DNA of 12,460 nt from Deltaproteobacteria bacterium (GCA_023487865.1 JAMDBG010000094.1:1-12460), one strand, 5' to 3'. Counted from the stretch's first letter, positions 1-8,021 are shown. A program made the numbers and translations. The notes: generated by a model from the sequence alone, not told the origin.

Positions 1-933
1 TTCCGGGACTGGCTCCTCGTCCGGAGCGACCTCTTTGGCGAGTTGGCCTCCCGTTTTTCCAGGATCGTCAATCCTCTGATGAAGAACCGCACGATCCGGT
101 GGCTCCTCGATAAGGCGCTGGAAATCGACCGGCGGCGGGCCTTTCCCGAATACGAAACCCCCACCTTTCGGCAGTGGTTCAGTGTCCGTCCCGCAGCGGG
201 CGAAGCCAGCGGTCGTCCGCAGGTCGCCTATTTTTACGGCTGCTTCACGAATACCAACGAGACGGATGTGGGAAAGGCCTCCGTGGCGCTCCTGGAGGCA
301 CACGGCCATTCGGTCCTCATCCCCCCCCAGCGCTGCTGCGGCATCCCCCGCCTCGGGGTCGGAGACCTGCGGGGGGCTCGGGAGATGGGGCTCCGGAACC
401 TCTCCCTGCTCCTGCCGACCGTTCAAGAGGGGACCGACATCGTCTTTTCCTCCACGAGCTGCGGCCTGATGCTCCGCCACGAATACGGCCCGCTCCTCAA
501 CCTCCCGGGCGCCGAGGAACTGGCGAAGCGCCTCTTCGATATCTGCGAGCACCTCCTTAGCCTTCGGGAGGGGGGAAAACAGACGGTGCAGTTCCGGCCT
601 CTGCCGATGAGGGCCGCCTATTTCGCCCCCTGTCACCTGAAGTCTCTGAACATCGGCCTACCCGCCCTGGAGCTGCTCCGCAGTGTCCCCGGACTCGATA
701 TCCGCCTGATCGAGGCGGAGTGCTGCGGCCTGGGGGGACTCTACGGCTTCAAGAAGGAGAAGTACGCGATCACCGAGGAGATCGGCAGGGATCTGGTGAA
801 GGAGGTTGCGCGGATCGATCCCGGGGTCATCCTCACCGACTGCGAAGGGTGCCGCATGCAGATCCGCCAGCTGACGAGGCGCAGGGTCCTCCATCCCGTC
901 CAGCTTCTCCGCGATGCCCTGAACCGGACATGA
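1..933 (+). CDS. GlpC/HdrB-like CCG-domain Fe-S protein (5' end missing)
   Basis: The reading frame is already open at base 1, so the gene is cut by the left window edge and the in-frame TTG at 43 is probably internal. Numbering from the first codon, a first CCG-type module has C81, C112-C113 and a single C154 (in SSTSCG, lacking the usual CxxC partner). A second, complete module has C211, C241-C242 (ECCGLGG) and C281-x-x-C284 (TDCEGC). CCG modules bind [4Fe-4S]-type clusters in heterodisulfide reductase subunit B, GlpC, LutA and glycolate oxidase GlcF. The region before the first module (FRDWLL... then IDRRRAFPEYETP) and a degenerate first module followed by a complete second one resemble GlpC, the electron-transfer subunit of anaerobic glycerol-3-phosphate dehydrogenase. 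The expected N-terminal ferredoxin-like domain would lie outside the window. The exact electron donor cannot be fixed without the upstream genes; a LutA/GlcF-like or HdrB-like role remains possible. Confidence 0.82.
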   Translation, partial: FRDWLLVRSDLFGELASRFSRIVNPLMKNRTIRWLLDKALEIDRRRAFPEYETPTFRQWFSVRPAAGEASGRPQVAYFYGCFTNTNETDVGKASVALLEAHGHSVLIPPQRCCGIPRLGVGDLRGAREMGLRNLSLLLPTVQEGTDIVFSSTSCGLMLRHEYGPLLNLPGAEELAKRLFDICEHLLSLREGGKQTVQFRPLPMRAAYFAPCHLKSLNIGLPALELLRSVPGLDIRLIEAECCGLGGLYGFKKEKYAITEEIGRDLVKEVARIDPGVILTDCEGCRMQIRQLTRRRVLHPVQLLRDALNRT

Positions 934-1005
934 GCGGAGCGCCGCGCGGCGGCTCAAACTTGCCATCGCTGCTCTCGACAGGGGTGAACAATCCTTCCCG
1001 AGACG

Positions 1006-2286
1006 TTAGTAGAGATACGTGGTGGCGATGAAGACGTTCCAGGTCTGGGCCGAGACATCCTGGGCGACCTGGTTGGAGGTGATGTGCGCCGTTCCCGATC
1101 CCTGTCCGTAATTCCCGCCGACGGTGATGGTGTTCTGCATGATCCGGAAGGTGATCGACCCGGCAACACCATACATGTCGATCTTTTCGACACCGGATTT
1201 CGCATCCGCGGTGATATCCGGCGAGTTGGATCGGTTGGTGAAAACCCCGCCCCGGAAGACCCAGTCCTTCCAGGGCGAATACTCCGTTCCGAGGGCGACG
1301 TTGACAACCGATTCCCGTTCCACCCGTGTTCCGACCATGTCGTAACCGAATCCCGGATAGAGGGCCACATCTCCGGAGACAAGCCAGGCGGGGGTGATCC
1401 GGTAGGCAGCCCCGAGGCGGCACTGCCAGGGGTATCCCTGCTTGTCGGAGGAGGTGATGCGCTGATGATTCAGGACGGGCGTGTCATCCAGGGTCGAGTG
1501 ATTGGTTTCCTGGTAGGTGACATCGGAATCGACCACAAAGGTCCGGGACAGGGCCGCACCGAACGAGAATCGTTCGGACGGTTGCCAGAGAAGCCCCAGG
1601 ATGGGTCGTGTGCCCCATTCATTGATCTTCACATAGTAGTTGTTCCATCGATCCCGTCCGTTGCTGAGCTGGAGCAGTTCGTTTTCAATGAACAGAGAGC
1701 TCCTCTTGTGCACATACAGGGTCAGTCCCAAAGACAGGGTCTCCGATACTTTGATCGCGACGGAGGGCCCGAATTCATTGATGCTGTCTTCCGTGTTCAG
1801 GTTCAGGGCATAATGGGCAATCCGAAGGTTCGGATTGCCATAGTGTTGCTGCGTCTCCTGGTTTGTGGGCAGGTCGATAAAGGTCTCATCCATGTTTTCA
1901 AAGGCGTGCTCCGGCACGGAATAAGAAAAACCGAGGGAGACGGGCCCCACGGGCTGCTGCACCCCAAAGAAATTGGGGACGATGGCGGAATAGTTCCGCT
2001 TGAGGTCGGCGCCGGCGATCACGCCGCTGTATTTTTTGGATAGGCTGTAATAGGCATTCACGCTGGCCGACAGGCTTTTCGTATGGGCGTGGACGATTCC
2101 TGCGGGATTATAGTACATGCCCGACGTATCGTTGGCCAGCGCGGTGAACGCCCCGCCCATGCCCGCAGCCCGTTCGCCGATGATCATGTTGTTGTAGTGG
2201 AACTCGTCGGACCGTGCCGTTGCGGCACCCAACAGACAGGTCAGGATCAGGCACGCCGCCGGCAGGTGTCGCTTCAGAATCGTCAT
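1006..2286 (-). CDS. FadL/OMPP1/TodX-family outer-membrane channel
   Basis: The 426-residue protein begins with a signal peptide: basic MTILKRH, a hydrophobic stretch to about residue 22, and likely cleavage near ATA-RSDEF. The mature N-terminus carries the family signature: a GERAAGMGGAFTALANDTSG stretch followed by MYYNPAGI. In FadL this segment forms the plug-proximal part of a 14-strand barrel. The rest shows alternating aromatic/polar beta strands and ends in an aromatic residue (TTYLY), as expected for an outer-membrane barrel recognised by the Bam complex. Length fits the family. FadL-type channels carry hydrophobic substrates such as long-chain fatty acids or aromatic hydrocarbons across the outer membrane; the substrate here is unknown. 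The start is supported by AAGGAG eight bases before ATG. The gene is convergent with the GlpC-like gene and divergent from the phosphatase gene, and looks monocistronic. Confidence 0.9.
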   Translation of the reverse strand: MTILKRHLPAACLILTCLLGAATARSDEFHYNNMIIGERAAGMGGAFTALANDTSGMYYNPAGIVHAHTKSLSASVNAYYSLSKKYSGVIAGADLKRNYSAIVPNFFGVQQPVGPVSLGFSYSVPEHAFENMDETFIDLPTNQETQQHYGNPNLRIAHYALNLNTEDSINEFGPSVAIKVSETLSLGLTLYVHKRSSLFIENELLQLSNGRDRWNNYYVKINEWGTRPILGLLWQPSERFSFGAALSRTFVVDSDVTYQETNHSTLDDTPVLNHQRITSSDKQGYPWQCRLGAAYRITPAWLVSGDVALYPGFGYDMVGTRVERESVVNVALGTEYSPWKDWVFRGGVFTNRSNSPDITADAKSGVEKIDMYGVAGSITFRIMQNTITVGGNYGQGSGTAHITSNQVAQDVSAQTWNVFIATTYLY

Positions 2287-2420
2287 GGTGTCTTCTCCTT
2301 TTCTCTATGAAATACCCGGGGGACAGGAAGAAACCGCCGCAGGGAGGAAAATGAGCCCCTCATGGCAATTCCCGCTGCGGAGCCCGACAACTGCCGATGT
2401 GATGCGTACCCTGCCGCCGG

Positions 2421-2426
2421 ATTATA
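2421..2426 (-). promoter_or_regulatory. Possible -10 box for the porin gene
   Basis: The minus strand reads TATAAT here, about 135 bases upstream of the porin start codon. No TTGACA-like element sits 16-18 bases before it, so the call rests on a single hexamer in an AT-rich patch and is weak. Confidence 0.2.
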
Positions 2427-2594
2427 AACAAGAATACAAATATCATGACTTGCATCGGAAATCCACCCAGGAAACGAAATACATCCGGCGGTTTTGCTTC
2501 CCTTTATTTTGCCGTCTAAGCATACTCACGCAGCGGACCAAAGGGTCGTTACAGGAACCGATCAAGGATTGAGGTTTCCTGGCCGGTTTCGCAG

Positions 2595-2618
2595 TGACAA
2601 AATCCCTGACAAAATCCC
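2595..2618 (+). repeat. Perfect tandem repeat, 2 x 12 bp, abutting a promoter
   Basis: TGACAAAATCCC occurs at 2595-2606 and again immediately at 2607-2618. The -35 hexamer TTGACA starts at 2620, one base after the second copy. The repeat may be a slippage duplication of the promoter's upstream end or a two-copy activator site. Confidence 0.85.
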
Positions 2619-2619
2619 C

Positions 2620-2648
2620 TTGACATAGAAGAACATTTTCCCTATCCT
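2620..2648 (+). promoter_or_regulatory. sigma70-type promoter of the HAD phosphatase gene
   Basis: TTGACA (2620-2625) is followed after exactly 17 bases by TATCCT (2643-2648). The -35 is consensus and the -10 matches four of six positions. Transcription would start near 2655, giving a leader of about 90 bases. The upstream flank (AAAATCCCC), the CC before the -10 and an AAAAGCAA shortly after it recur in the AOR promoter at 8871. Confidence 0.7.
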
Positions 2649-2670
2649 CATCCCACGCAAAAGCAATTTC

Positions 2671-2708
2671 TTATCAGTAGGTTATCTGTTCAGTACCAGT
2701 TATCAGTA
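2671..2708 (+). repeat. Short leader repeats TTATCAGTA
   Basis: TTATCAGTA occurs at 2671-2679 and 2700-2708, 29 bases apart, with a related TTATCTGTTCAGTA (2682-2695) between them. They lie just downstream of the predicted transcription start of the phosphatase gene. Their spacing is close to three helical turns, which would suit a DNA-binding regulator, but they may also be chance low-complexity sequence. Confidence 0.4.
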
Positions 2709-2748
2709 TCAGTGTTGGATCCTGAATTTATCTCGATGAAGGAAAGAG

Positions 2749-3591
2749 ATGATGTTACATTTTTCCGAATTTCCTGAAGATCTTAAAAAGAATATCGGAT
2801 ATGTGCTGACTGATATCGACGATACGTTGACCAATGAAGGCAAGCTTTCGTCCGTGGTCTTCACGGCAATGGAAGATTTAAGGAAAGCAGGAATAAGAAT
2901 TGTGCCTATCACAGGCCGTCCCGCCGGGTGGTGCGATCATATCGCCCGCATGTGGCCAATCAACGGACTGGTCGGTGAAAACGGCGCGTTCTATTTCAGT
3001 TATGACGGAACCCGGAAAAAAATGGTCCGCAGATACTGGAAATCTGAAAAAGGCCGCAGAAGTGACCGTAAAAAACTTGATAAAATCAAACAGGAAATAC
3101 TGAAAAAAATACCGGGGTGCGCCGTAGCCTCGGATCAGGCTTATCGAGAAACCGATCTTGCCATCGATTATTGTGAAGATGTCCCGCCCCTTTCGATGCA
3201 CGAAGCGGAAGAAATCGTAAAATGCTTCCTGAAGTACGGCGCCCGGGCGAAAATAAGTTCAATCCATGTCAACGGCTGGTTTGGAGATTATGATAAACTT
3301 GCCATGACGCGCTTGCTCTTTGAAGGGGTTTTCAATGAAAGCCTTGAATCCGTCAAAGATCATGTTATTTTTACCGGAGATTCGCCGAATGATGCGCCTC
3401 TGTTCGGATACTTCCCGAATTCGGTCGGCGTGGCCAATGTGATTCATTTCACGGGGAAAATGACCAATGAGCCTGCCTGGATCACGGAAAAAGTAGGGGG
3501 ATACGGTTTTGCCGAGATGGTGGAGACGCTTCTTTCCCGACCGTCTTCCAAGAAACTTTCTGAAGCCTCAAGCTTTGCCCGGCCTCTATGA
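2749..3591 (+). CDS. HAD superfamily (type IIB, Cof-like) phosphatase
   Basis: This 280-residue protein is a cytoplasmic Mg-dependent phosphohydrolase of the haloacid dehalogenase superfamily. Motif I is DIDDT at 22-26 (D22 nucleophile, D24 acid/base), motif II is ITGRP with T55, a likely motif III lysine is K183, and motif IV is GDSPND at 210-215 with D211 and D215 for the metal. The inserted region between motifs II and III (about 85-185) corresponds to a type IIB cap. Relatives include mannosyl-3-phosphoglycerate, sucrose-6-phosphate and trehalose-6-phosphate phosphatases; the sequence does not settle the substrate, and no sugar-phosphate synthase gene is beside it. Two consecutive ATG codons start the frame; AAGGA at 2739-2743 is 5 bases from the first and 8 from the second, so translation may begin at 2752. 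The gene is monocistronic, driven by the promoter at 2620, and convergent with the ABC operon. Confidence 0.85.
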   Translation: MMLHFSEFPEDLKKNIGYVLTDIDDTLTNEGKLSSVVFTAMEDLRKAGIRIVPITGRPAGWCDHIARMWPINGLVGENGAFYFSYDGTRKKMVRRYWKSEKGRRSDRKKLDKIKQEILKKIPGCAVASDQAYRETDLAIDYCEDVPPLSMHEAEEIVKCFLKYGARAKISSIHVNGWFGDYDKLAMTRLLFEGVFNESLESVKDHVIFTGDSPNDAPLFGYFPNSVGVANVIHFTGKMTNEPAWITEKVGGYGFAEMVETLLSRPSSKKLSEASSFARPL

Positions 3592-3642
3592 TCTTTCCCT
3601 CCACACATCCATACCCCGCATATAAGTTATGGACACTCACGT

Positions 3643-4725
3643 TTATTCAGGCAGAACGATGCATTTTTGCGGATTCAGAGACAGGACTATTTCATGGCCT
3701 TCTTCCTGTGGGAGTTGATGCGGCGCCTGCACCCTGATCGTGGTTCCGTTTATATTTACAAAAAGAAATAGGAAGTTTCCGAGGTATGCCTTATTGGCAA
3801 TGACGCCCTTGAAGAGATTCTCCCCGGCAGGCGGCTCCGAGAATACCTCCACATCCTCGGGGCGTATCGATGCATAGACCTTTTGCCCCGGTGTCGTCAC
3901 ATCAACGCCGGCTGACCGGCACAACAGTTTATCGCTGAATTCTGTGCGCACATAGACTTCATCTGAACCGGGAAGAACGCTGACCACCTCTCCCGGAATA
4001 AAATTCATGGCGCCTATAAAATCGGCTACAAACCTGCTGGCGGGCTTTTCATATATTTCGCGAGGAGAGCCGATCTGCACGATGTTTCCCTTTTCCATAA
4101 CGACGATCCTATCCGAGATGACCATCGCTTCGGCCTGATCGTGGGTTACATAGACCGAAGTAATACCCATGCGTTTAACCAGGCTTTTAATTTCAAATCT
4201 CATTTTTTCCCTGAGCTTGGCATCCAAGTTGCTCAGCGGTTCATCCAGAAGCAGTACTTTGGGATTTCTTATGAGAGCCCTCGCAAGAGCGACTCTCTGC
4301 TGCTGCCCGCCGCTCAATTGCCCGGGATATCTGTCATCCAGGCCCTGTAATCCAACTAACTCCAAGACATCTTTAGCTTTTTCCTTAATGCTCTGCCTGG
4401 ATATGTTTTGAAGTCTCAATCCGTAAACGATATTGCTGTATACTTTCATGTGCGGCCACACGGCATAATTCTGGAACATCATGCCGATTCCTCTTTTTGA
4501 CGGCGGGACAAATCCTCCCGAAATCATAGGCTTGCCGTCAATGATGATGTCGCCCTCCTCGGGCTTCTCCAGTCCGGCGATGCAGCGAAGGGTGGTTGTT
4601 TTGCCGCAGCCGCTGGGTCCGAGGAGGGTCAGCAGTTCTCCCTTCTTCACCTCAAGCCGTATGCGGTTGACTGCCGTTACTTTCTTATATCGTTTAAACA
4701 GGTTGCGGATCTCAATAAAAGCCAT
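3643..4725 (-). CDS. ABC importer ATPase (PotA/FbpC/UgpC type)
   Basis: The 360-residue protein is the nucleotide-binding subunit that powers the importer encoded upstream. It has Walker A GPSGCGKTT (36-44), the Q-loop FQNYAVWP (Q85), the signature LSGGQQQR (137-144), Walker B LLLDEP (158-163), the D-loop SNLD and the switch histidine in YVTHDQAEA (H195). From about residue 240 a TOBE-type regulatory/substrate-sensing region follows, as in CUT1, PotA and FbpC ATPases, and the length fits that group. It is the last gene of the operon, 63 bases after the permease stop. GGGAG lies nine bases before the ATG. No clear intrinsic terminator follows; only a weak CCATA/TATGG inverted repeat lies in the convergent gap with the phosphatase gene. 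Confidence 0.93.
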   Translation of the reverse strand: MAFIEIRNLFKRYKKVTAVNRIRLEVKKGELLTLLGPSGCGKTTTLRCIAGLEKPEEGDIIIDGKPMISGGFVPPSKRGIGMMFQNYAVWPHMKVYSNIVYGLRLQNISRQSIKEKAKDVLELVGLQGLDDRYPGQLSGGQQQRVALARALIRNPKVLLLDEPLSNLDAKLREKMRFEIKSLVKRMGITSVYVTHDQAEAMVISDRIVVMEKGNIVQIGSPREIYEKPASRFVADFIGAMNFIPGEVVSVLPGSDEVYVRTEFSDKLLCRSAGVDVTTPGQKVYASIRPEDVEVFSEPPAGENLFKGVIANKAYLGNFLFLFVNINGTTIRVQAPHQLPQEEGHEIVLSLNPQKCIVLPE

Positions 4726-4788
4726 TCCCTTTGTCTCCCTGATTCGTCAGTTGTTGTGATGTCACTGCTTCCAAGGCCTTCCGGCAGA

Positions 4789-6468
4789 TTACCTGCCCTC
4801 TCCGGGCCCCCAGGCGGCCTTGAGGATGCCTCCGCCGATTTTTGCAATGATCAGCAGAAGAATAAACGTGATCACGATCATCAGAAAAGCCATAGCCGCG
4901 GAGATTCCGAATTCCATGCCGCGGTGCCAGTTCAGGTAGATTCCGATGGGCAAGGTTTCCCAGCCGCCTCTGTAAAGAAATATCGCGGTGGAAATCTCCT
5001 GAAACGCCATGATAAAAAACATCACCACGCCGACAAGAACTCCCTTGATCAATAGCGGGAGGGATATATTTATAAAAGTCCTGAATTTACCGACACCCGA
5101 TACCTCCGAGGCCTCCTCGAGCGAGACATCCAGTTGCAGATAGGAAGCGTGCGCAATCCGCAGAAAATAGGGAAGGCGCCGTGAAAAGAGGGCCAGCGGC
5201 ATGATGATCCAATGCGTGGCAAGAGGTATGCCTTCCCAGAAAGCCAAGAGGTAACTGACGCCTATCGCGATACCAGGGAAAGCGAGCATCAGCGTGATCA
5301 TGAAGTCCAGAGCATCTTTTCCCGGAGTACGTGTACGGACGATGATATAGGCGGCCGGCAGCCCGAAGATGACCCCGAAAATCAGGGCTATGACACTGAA
5401 AACAAACGAATTTTTTATAAGGCCCGGGCTTTCCATCAGAATGACCCTGAAGTTGTCGAGGGTCCAATAGGTTGGAAACGGTTCAAAAACCCATCTTCTG
5501 GAAAAAGCGGACAATCCCAGCACGATCGGAATCAGCAGGACAAGGGCGGCGATAAAAAACATATACAGATAAGATCCCGTTTTCACAAATGAACTTGGTT
5601 CGATCACCCGTCCTTCAGCCGTTGTTCCTTTCGAGAGGCCGGTATACTTTCTTTTTTCCACCCACCATCTTGCAAACAGAAAGAGAGTAATGCAAATGAT
5701 CGAAGAAACAACCACCGCCACGATTCCCATGTATTTCCGATGCTGATCCGTAAAGTGATAGGCGATGTTGATGTAGGCTACCGAAGGGAGGAAGTCCACC
5801 TGTCCCAGAATCAACGGAGTAAGCCAGTCCGTGAACGGCCACAAGAAGACCATGACGGCACCCGCCAGATAACTCGGTGTGCAGAGCGGCAATGTGACGG
5901 TGATGAATCTCCGGAAACCGCTTGCGCCCTCAACTTCTGCAGCCTCTTCAAAAGAAGGATCGATGCTGGTTAATCCCGCTACAAGACTGAGTACAATGAA
6001 AGGGAGCATATGCAGGGCTTCTATGAATACCAGTCCGTGCAATCCGTAGATGAAATTGAGGGGTTTATCGATCAATCCGGCATCCATGAGAAGCAGATTC
6101 ATCGTGCCGAATTTTCCGAAAAAAATGACGAATGCAAATACTCCTGCATAGGCCGGTAAAACAATGGGCATCAGGATCAGGGCAGTGAAAATGGTCTTTC
6201 CCCGCTGCCTGTATCGCGCCAGAATGTATGCCAAGGGTATTCCGAATAGAGTTGCTACAAGAAGCACCATCGTGCTCAGCACCAGGGTGTTCCAGAAGGT
6301 TTTAAGATAATAAGTGTCCTGGAAAAATTCCAGGTAGTTTTGGATGCCTGAAGCGGCGGTTCCTGAAACTTTCAAGCTTTCTATTATCAGAATGGAAAGC
6401 GGATAAATCACCAAAAAAGCAATGACAAACCATAGGAGAGATGACAGAACATTATTGCCACGGGACAT
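4789..6468 (-). CDS. ABC importer permease, fused two-domain (FbpB/ThiP type)
   Basis: This integral inner-membrane protein of 559 residues contains two tandem permease domains of about six transmembrane helices each, so one chain forms the whole translocation pore. Each half carries an EAA loop that contacts the ATPase: SFEEAAEVEGASGFRRF in the first and SLEEASEVSGVGKFRTF in the second. Fused permeases of this type occur in ferric (FbpB/AfuB), thiamine (ThiP) and 2-aminoethylphosphonate importers. I chose the ATG at 6468 because AAGGA lies six bases before it and the protein then begins MSRGNN followed directly by the first membrane helix. Upstream in-frame ATGs (6489, 6525) would overlap the intergenic hairpin and lack a ribosome-binding site. 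The gene lies between the binding-protein and ATPase genes, completing an importer. Confidence 0.92.
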   Translation of the reverse strand: MSRGNNVLSSLLWFVIAFLVIYPLSILIIESLKVSGTAASGIQNYLEFFQDTYYLKTFWNTLVLSTMVLLVATLFGIPLAYILARYRQRGKTIFTALILMPIVLPAYAGVFAFVIFFGKFGTMNLLLMDAGLIDKPLNFIYGLHGLVFIEALHMLPFIVLSLVAGLTSIDPSFEEAAEVEGASGFRRFITVTLPLCTPSYLAGAVMVFLWPFTDWLTPLILGQVDFLPSVAYINIAYHFTDQHRKYMGIVAVVVSSIICITLFLFARWWVEKRKYTGLSKGTTAEGRVIEPSSFVKTGSYLYMFFIAALVLLIPIVLGLSAFSRRWVFEPFPTYWTLDNFRVILMESPGLIKNSFVFSVIALIFGVIFGLPAAYIIVRTRTPGKDALDFMITLMLAFPGIAIGVSYLLAFWEGIPLATHWIIMPLALFSRRLPYFLRIAHASYLQLDVSLEEASEVSGVGKFRTFINISLPLLIKGVLVGVVMFFIMAFQEISTAIFLYRGGWETLPIGIYLNWHRGMEFGISAAMAFLMIVITFILLLIIAKIGGGILKAAWGPGEGR

Positions 6469-6495
6469 GTCGCATCCTTCATTTATCATTCCGTA

Positions 6496-6521
6496 CACGG
6501 GCGGGCCGCTGCCCGCCCGTG
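6496..6521 (-). promoter_or_regulatory. Perfect 11-bp GC-rich hairpin between binding-protein and permease genes
   Basis: CACGGGCGGGC and GCCCGCCCGTG are exact reverse complements separated by a four-base loop. On the transcribed strand no T-run follows, so this is not a standard intrinsic terminator. In binding-protein-dependent transport operons such an intercistronic stem commonly protects the upstream message from 3' exonucleases or attenuates downstream genes, raising binding protein over membrane subunits. That role here is inference; the hairpin itself is directly visible and stands out in an AT-rich context. Confidence 0.75.
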
Positions 6522-6582
6522 CCATGGAGTATATCCTTTTTAAGGTGAAATAATCTCTGGTCGAGCCTTACAAACTTTATCC

Positions 6583-7878
6583 CTACTTCGCAAGCAGAGA
6601 GCGCGCCTTGGTTGCAGCCAGTCGAGCGGCAGCATAATTGCCGTCATACTCGAAGAGCTTTCGGGCTTCCTTAATTTTTTCCTCGGCCTTCTTTACATTC
6701 ATTTTGGCTGCCTTAGCCGCTATGACTTCTCCCTCGACTTCTTCTATCAGGAACAGACTGCTTTTCAGTTCACCCCATTTTCTGTAAATCTCGTTCTCAT
6801 AGTATCGGTTGACATTGTCCCATCTCTTTGCCGCCATATCAAGGTCGTATTTGATGAACCCGACCTTCAGGTCCCAAAAGTTATCGACTCCAAGAGCCGC
6901 TTTGGCGTGTTTGGCCATGGAAACGCCTTCTTTTTCCCACTGGGTGAAATTAATGTCTTTTCTGGCGACGAAATAACCTCCCTCCAGAACATATTTTTGC
7001 CCTTCCATGCTGAACAGCCAGTCCAGAAAGATCTTCCCGACGGCTTCGTTGGGCGCATTTTTCAGCAACGCCACCGCTTCGGGGACAAGGATTGTTTTAT
7101 CCGGGAGCAGATCACGCACCGGATAACCGTCTTTGCGGGCAACCATGGCATTCATCTGCGGCTGGGCGATTCCAATAGGCGCTTCTCCGCGGCTCGTCAG
7201 GTGGGTCGTATCCGTGCTGCCTGTTGAAAAGCGGGCCAATTGCGCCGCAAGCAGCCTGTTTATCGCCCAACCCTCTTTCTCACCGAAACCCTGCAGAAGG
7301 ATCTCCACAACCTCATGCACCGTACCGGAGGCATAGGGAAGCGTCATAACAATGTTGCCCCTGTATATCGGATTCAGCAGTTCCCTCCATGTTTTCGGGG
7401 GAGGCAGCTTCAGGGCTTTCAGGACTTTCTCATTATACAGATTGGTGACGATCCAGGGCGAGAAACAGGTCCAGGCGCCGGTGTCATCCTTTACTCTCAT
7501 GCCGTGCCATTCAGCGGGAACCATGTTCCAGTCTTTCGGTTTATAAGGAACGATTCGTCCCTCTTTTTTCAGGACCTCATGTGCCGGAGCGCCTGCGCCC
7601 AGGAAGATATCGGCATCAGGTTTATTGCCCCATGCCCTCAATTTGTCGACGCAGACCGGCCAACCGCCCGGATGAACAAATGTGATATCTACATCTTTAC
7701 CATAGGTTTTTTTATAGTATTCCTTGAAACCTTTCATCAGGCTGTCGGATAACTCCTTGTAAACGGGACCGATCCATCCCAGTTTATCAGCTGCCTGTGC
7801 GTCGGTAGCAAAAACCGGGACAAGGAACGCAATTGAAAAGACAGCCAAGAATGTTGCAATCAGGACCCTCTTGCTCAT
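6583..7878 (-). CDS. Periplasmic solute-binding protein of the ABC importer, with helical C-terminal tail
   Basis: The 431-residue precursor has a Sec signal peptide (MSKRVLIATFLAVFSIAFLV, cleavage after ATDAQA at about residue 29) with no lipobox, so a soluble periplasmic protein is expected. The mature part follows the extracellular solute-binding family 1/6 fold: an early FVHPGGWP...ADIFLGAGAP segment, PPPKTWRELLNP in the hinge region, and SGTVHEVVEILL. This is the group of ferric, thiamine, phosphonate and spermidine binders. The adjacent paired tyrosines typical of FbpA iron sites are not evident, so iron cannot be assumed. Residues from about 375 to 431 form an extra Ala/Lys/Glu-rich tail predicted to be helical (VKKAEEKIKEARKLF, then NYAAARLAATKARSLL), not expected in this family. 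A near-perfect AAGGAGGT precedes the ATG. It is the first gene of the transporter operon. Confidence 0.9.
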   Translation of the reverse strand: MSKRVLIATFLAVFSIAFLVPVFATDAQAADKLGWIGPVYKELSDSLMKGFKEYYKKTYGKDVDITFVHPGGWPVCVDKLRAWGNKPDADIFLGAGAPAHEVLKKEGRIVPYKPKDWNMVPAEWHGMRVKDDTGAWTCFSPWIVTNLYNEKVLKALKLPPPKTWRELLNPIYRGNIVMTLPYASGTVHEVVEILLQGFGEKEGWAINRLLAAQLARFSTGSTDTTHLTSRGEAPIGIAQPQMNAMVARKDGYPVRDLLPDKTILVPEAVALLKNAPNEAVGKIFLDWLFSMEGQKYVLEGGYFVARKDINFTQWEKEGVSMAKHAKAALGVDNFWDLKVGFIKYDLDMAAKRWDNVNRYYENEIYRKWGELKSSLFLIEEVEGEVIAAKAAKMNVKKAEEKIKEARKLFEYDGNYAAARLAATKARSLLAK

Positions 7879-7964
7879 TTTGACCTCCTTATGGTGATGT
7901 TGTCATAAAAAACATAGACCGTTTCGTAATCTCTAATCACCTCTTCCCGCATAAATACCCTCTT

Positions 7965-8021
7965 TCAGCCCATAATTCGCTGACTCTCCACCAAATATTT
8001 TCCGGTAAAACCTCCTTTCAT
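7965..8021 (-). other. 18-codon frame resembling an AOR N-terminus
   Basis: On the minus strand an ATG at 8021 opens MKGGFTGKYLVESQRIMG before a stop. The first ten residues look like the conserved start of tungsten aldehyde:ferredoxin oxidoreductases (M-K-G-x-x-G-K/N-x-L), which the full AOR gene at 8951 also has (MKGVNGNILRVDL). No further AOR similarity follows and there is no ribosome-binding site before the ATG. It could be a decayed gene start or chance; it lies in the leader of the binding-protein gene. Confidence 0.25.

Larger units (their letters stand above)
2287..2748. other. Divergent intergenic region between porin and phosphatase genes
   Basis: This 462-bp gap separates two divergently transcribed genes. 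The phosphatase-side half holds a sigma70-like promoter, a tandem repeat and short leader repeats, listed separately. On the porin side the only candidate is a TATAAT on the minus strand (ATTATA at 2421-2426), with no good -35 at the right distance. I see no convincing small gene or RNA gene in the remainder. Confidence 0.6.

Noticed and set aside
937..955. GC-rich inverted repeat after the GlpC-like gene as a terminator
   Set aside because: The stem (GAGCGCCGC against GCGGCGGCTC) has a bulge, almost no loop and no T-run on either strand.
833..1423. Minus-strand open frame spanning the end of the GlpC-like gene and the porin gene
   Set aside because: It overlaps two real genes in other frames and its translation has no protein-like domain pattern.
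1084..2043. Long plus-strand open frame of 319 codons opposite the porin gene
   Set aside because: It is antisense to the well-supported FadL-family gene, has no recognisable domain, and its composition follows the complementary codon pattern.
6469..6525. Longer permease start at 6525 or 6489
   Set aside because: Both starts lack a ribosome-binding site, the added residues come from the GC hairpin, and ATG 6468 has AAGGA at good spacing directly before the first membrane helix.
6583..7878. Ferric-iron-binding FbpA assignment for the solute-binding protein
   Set aside because: Operon architecture fits, but the adjacent tyrosine pair of FbpA iron sites was not found, so only a general importer call is justified.
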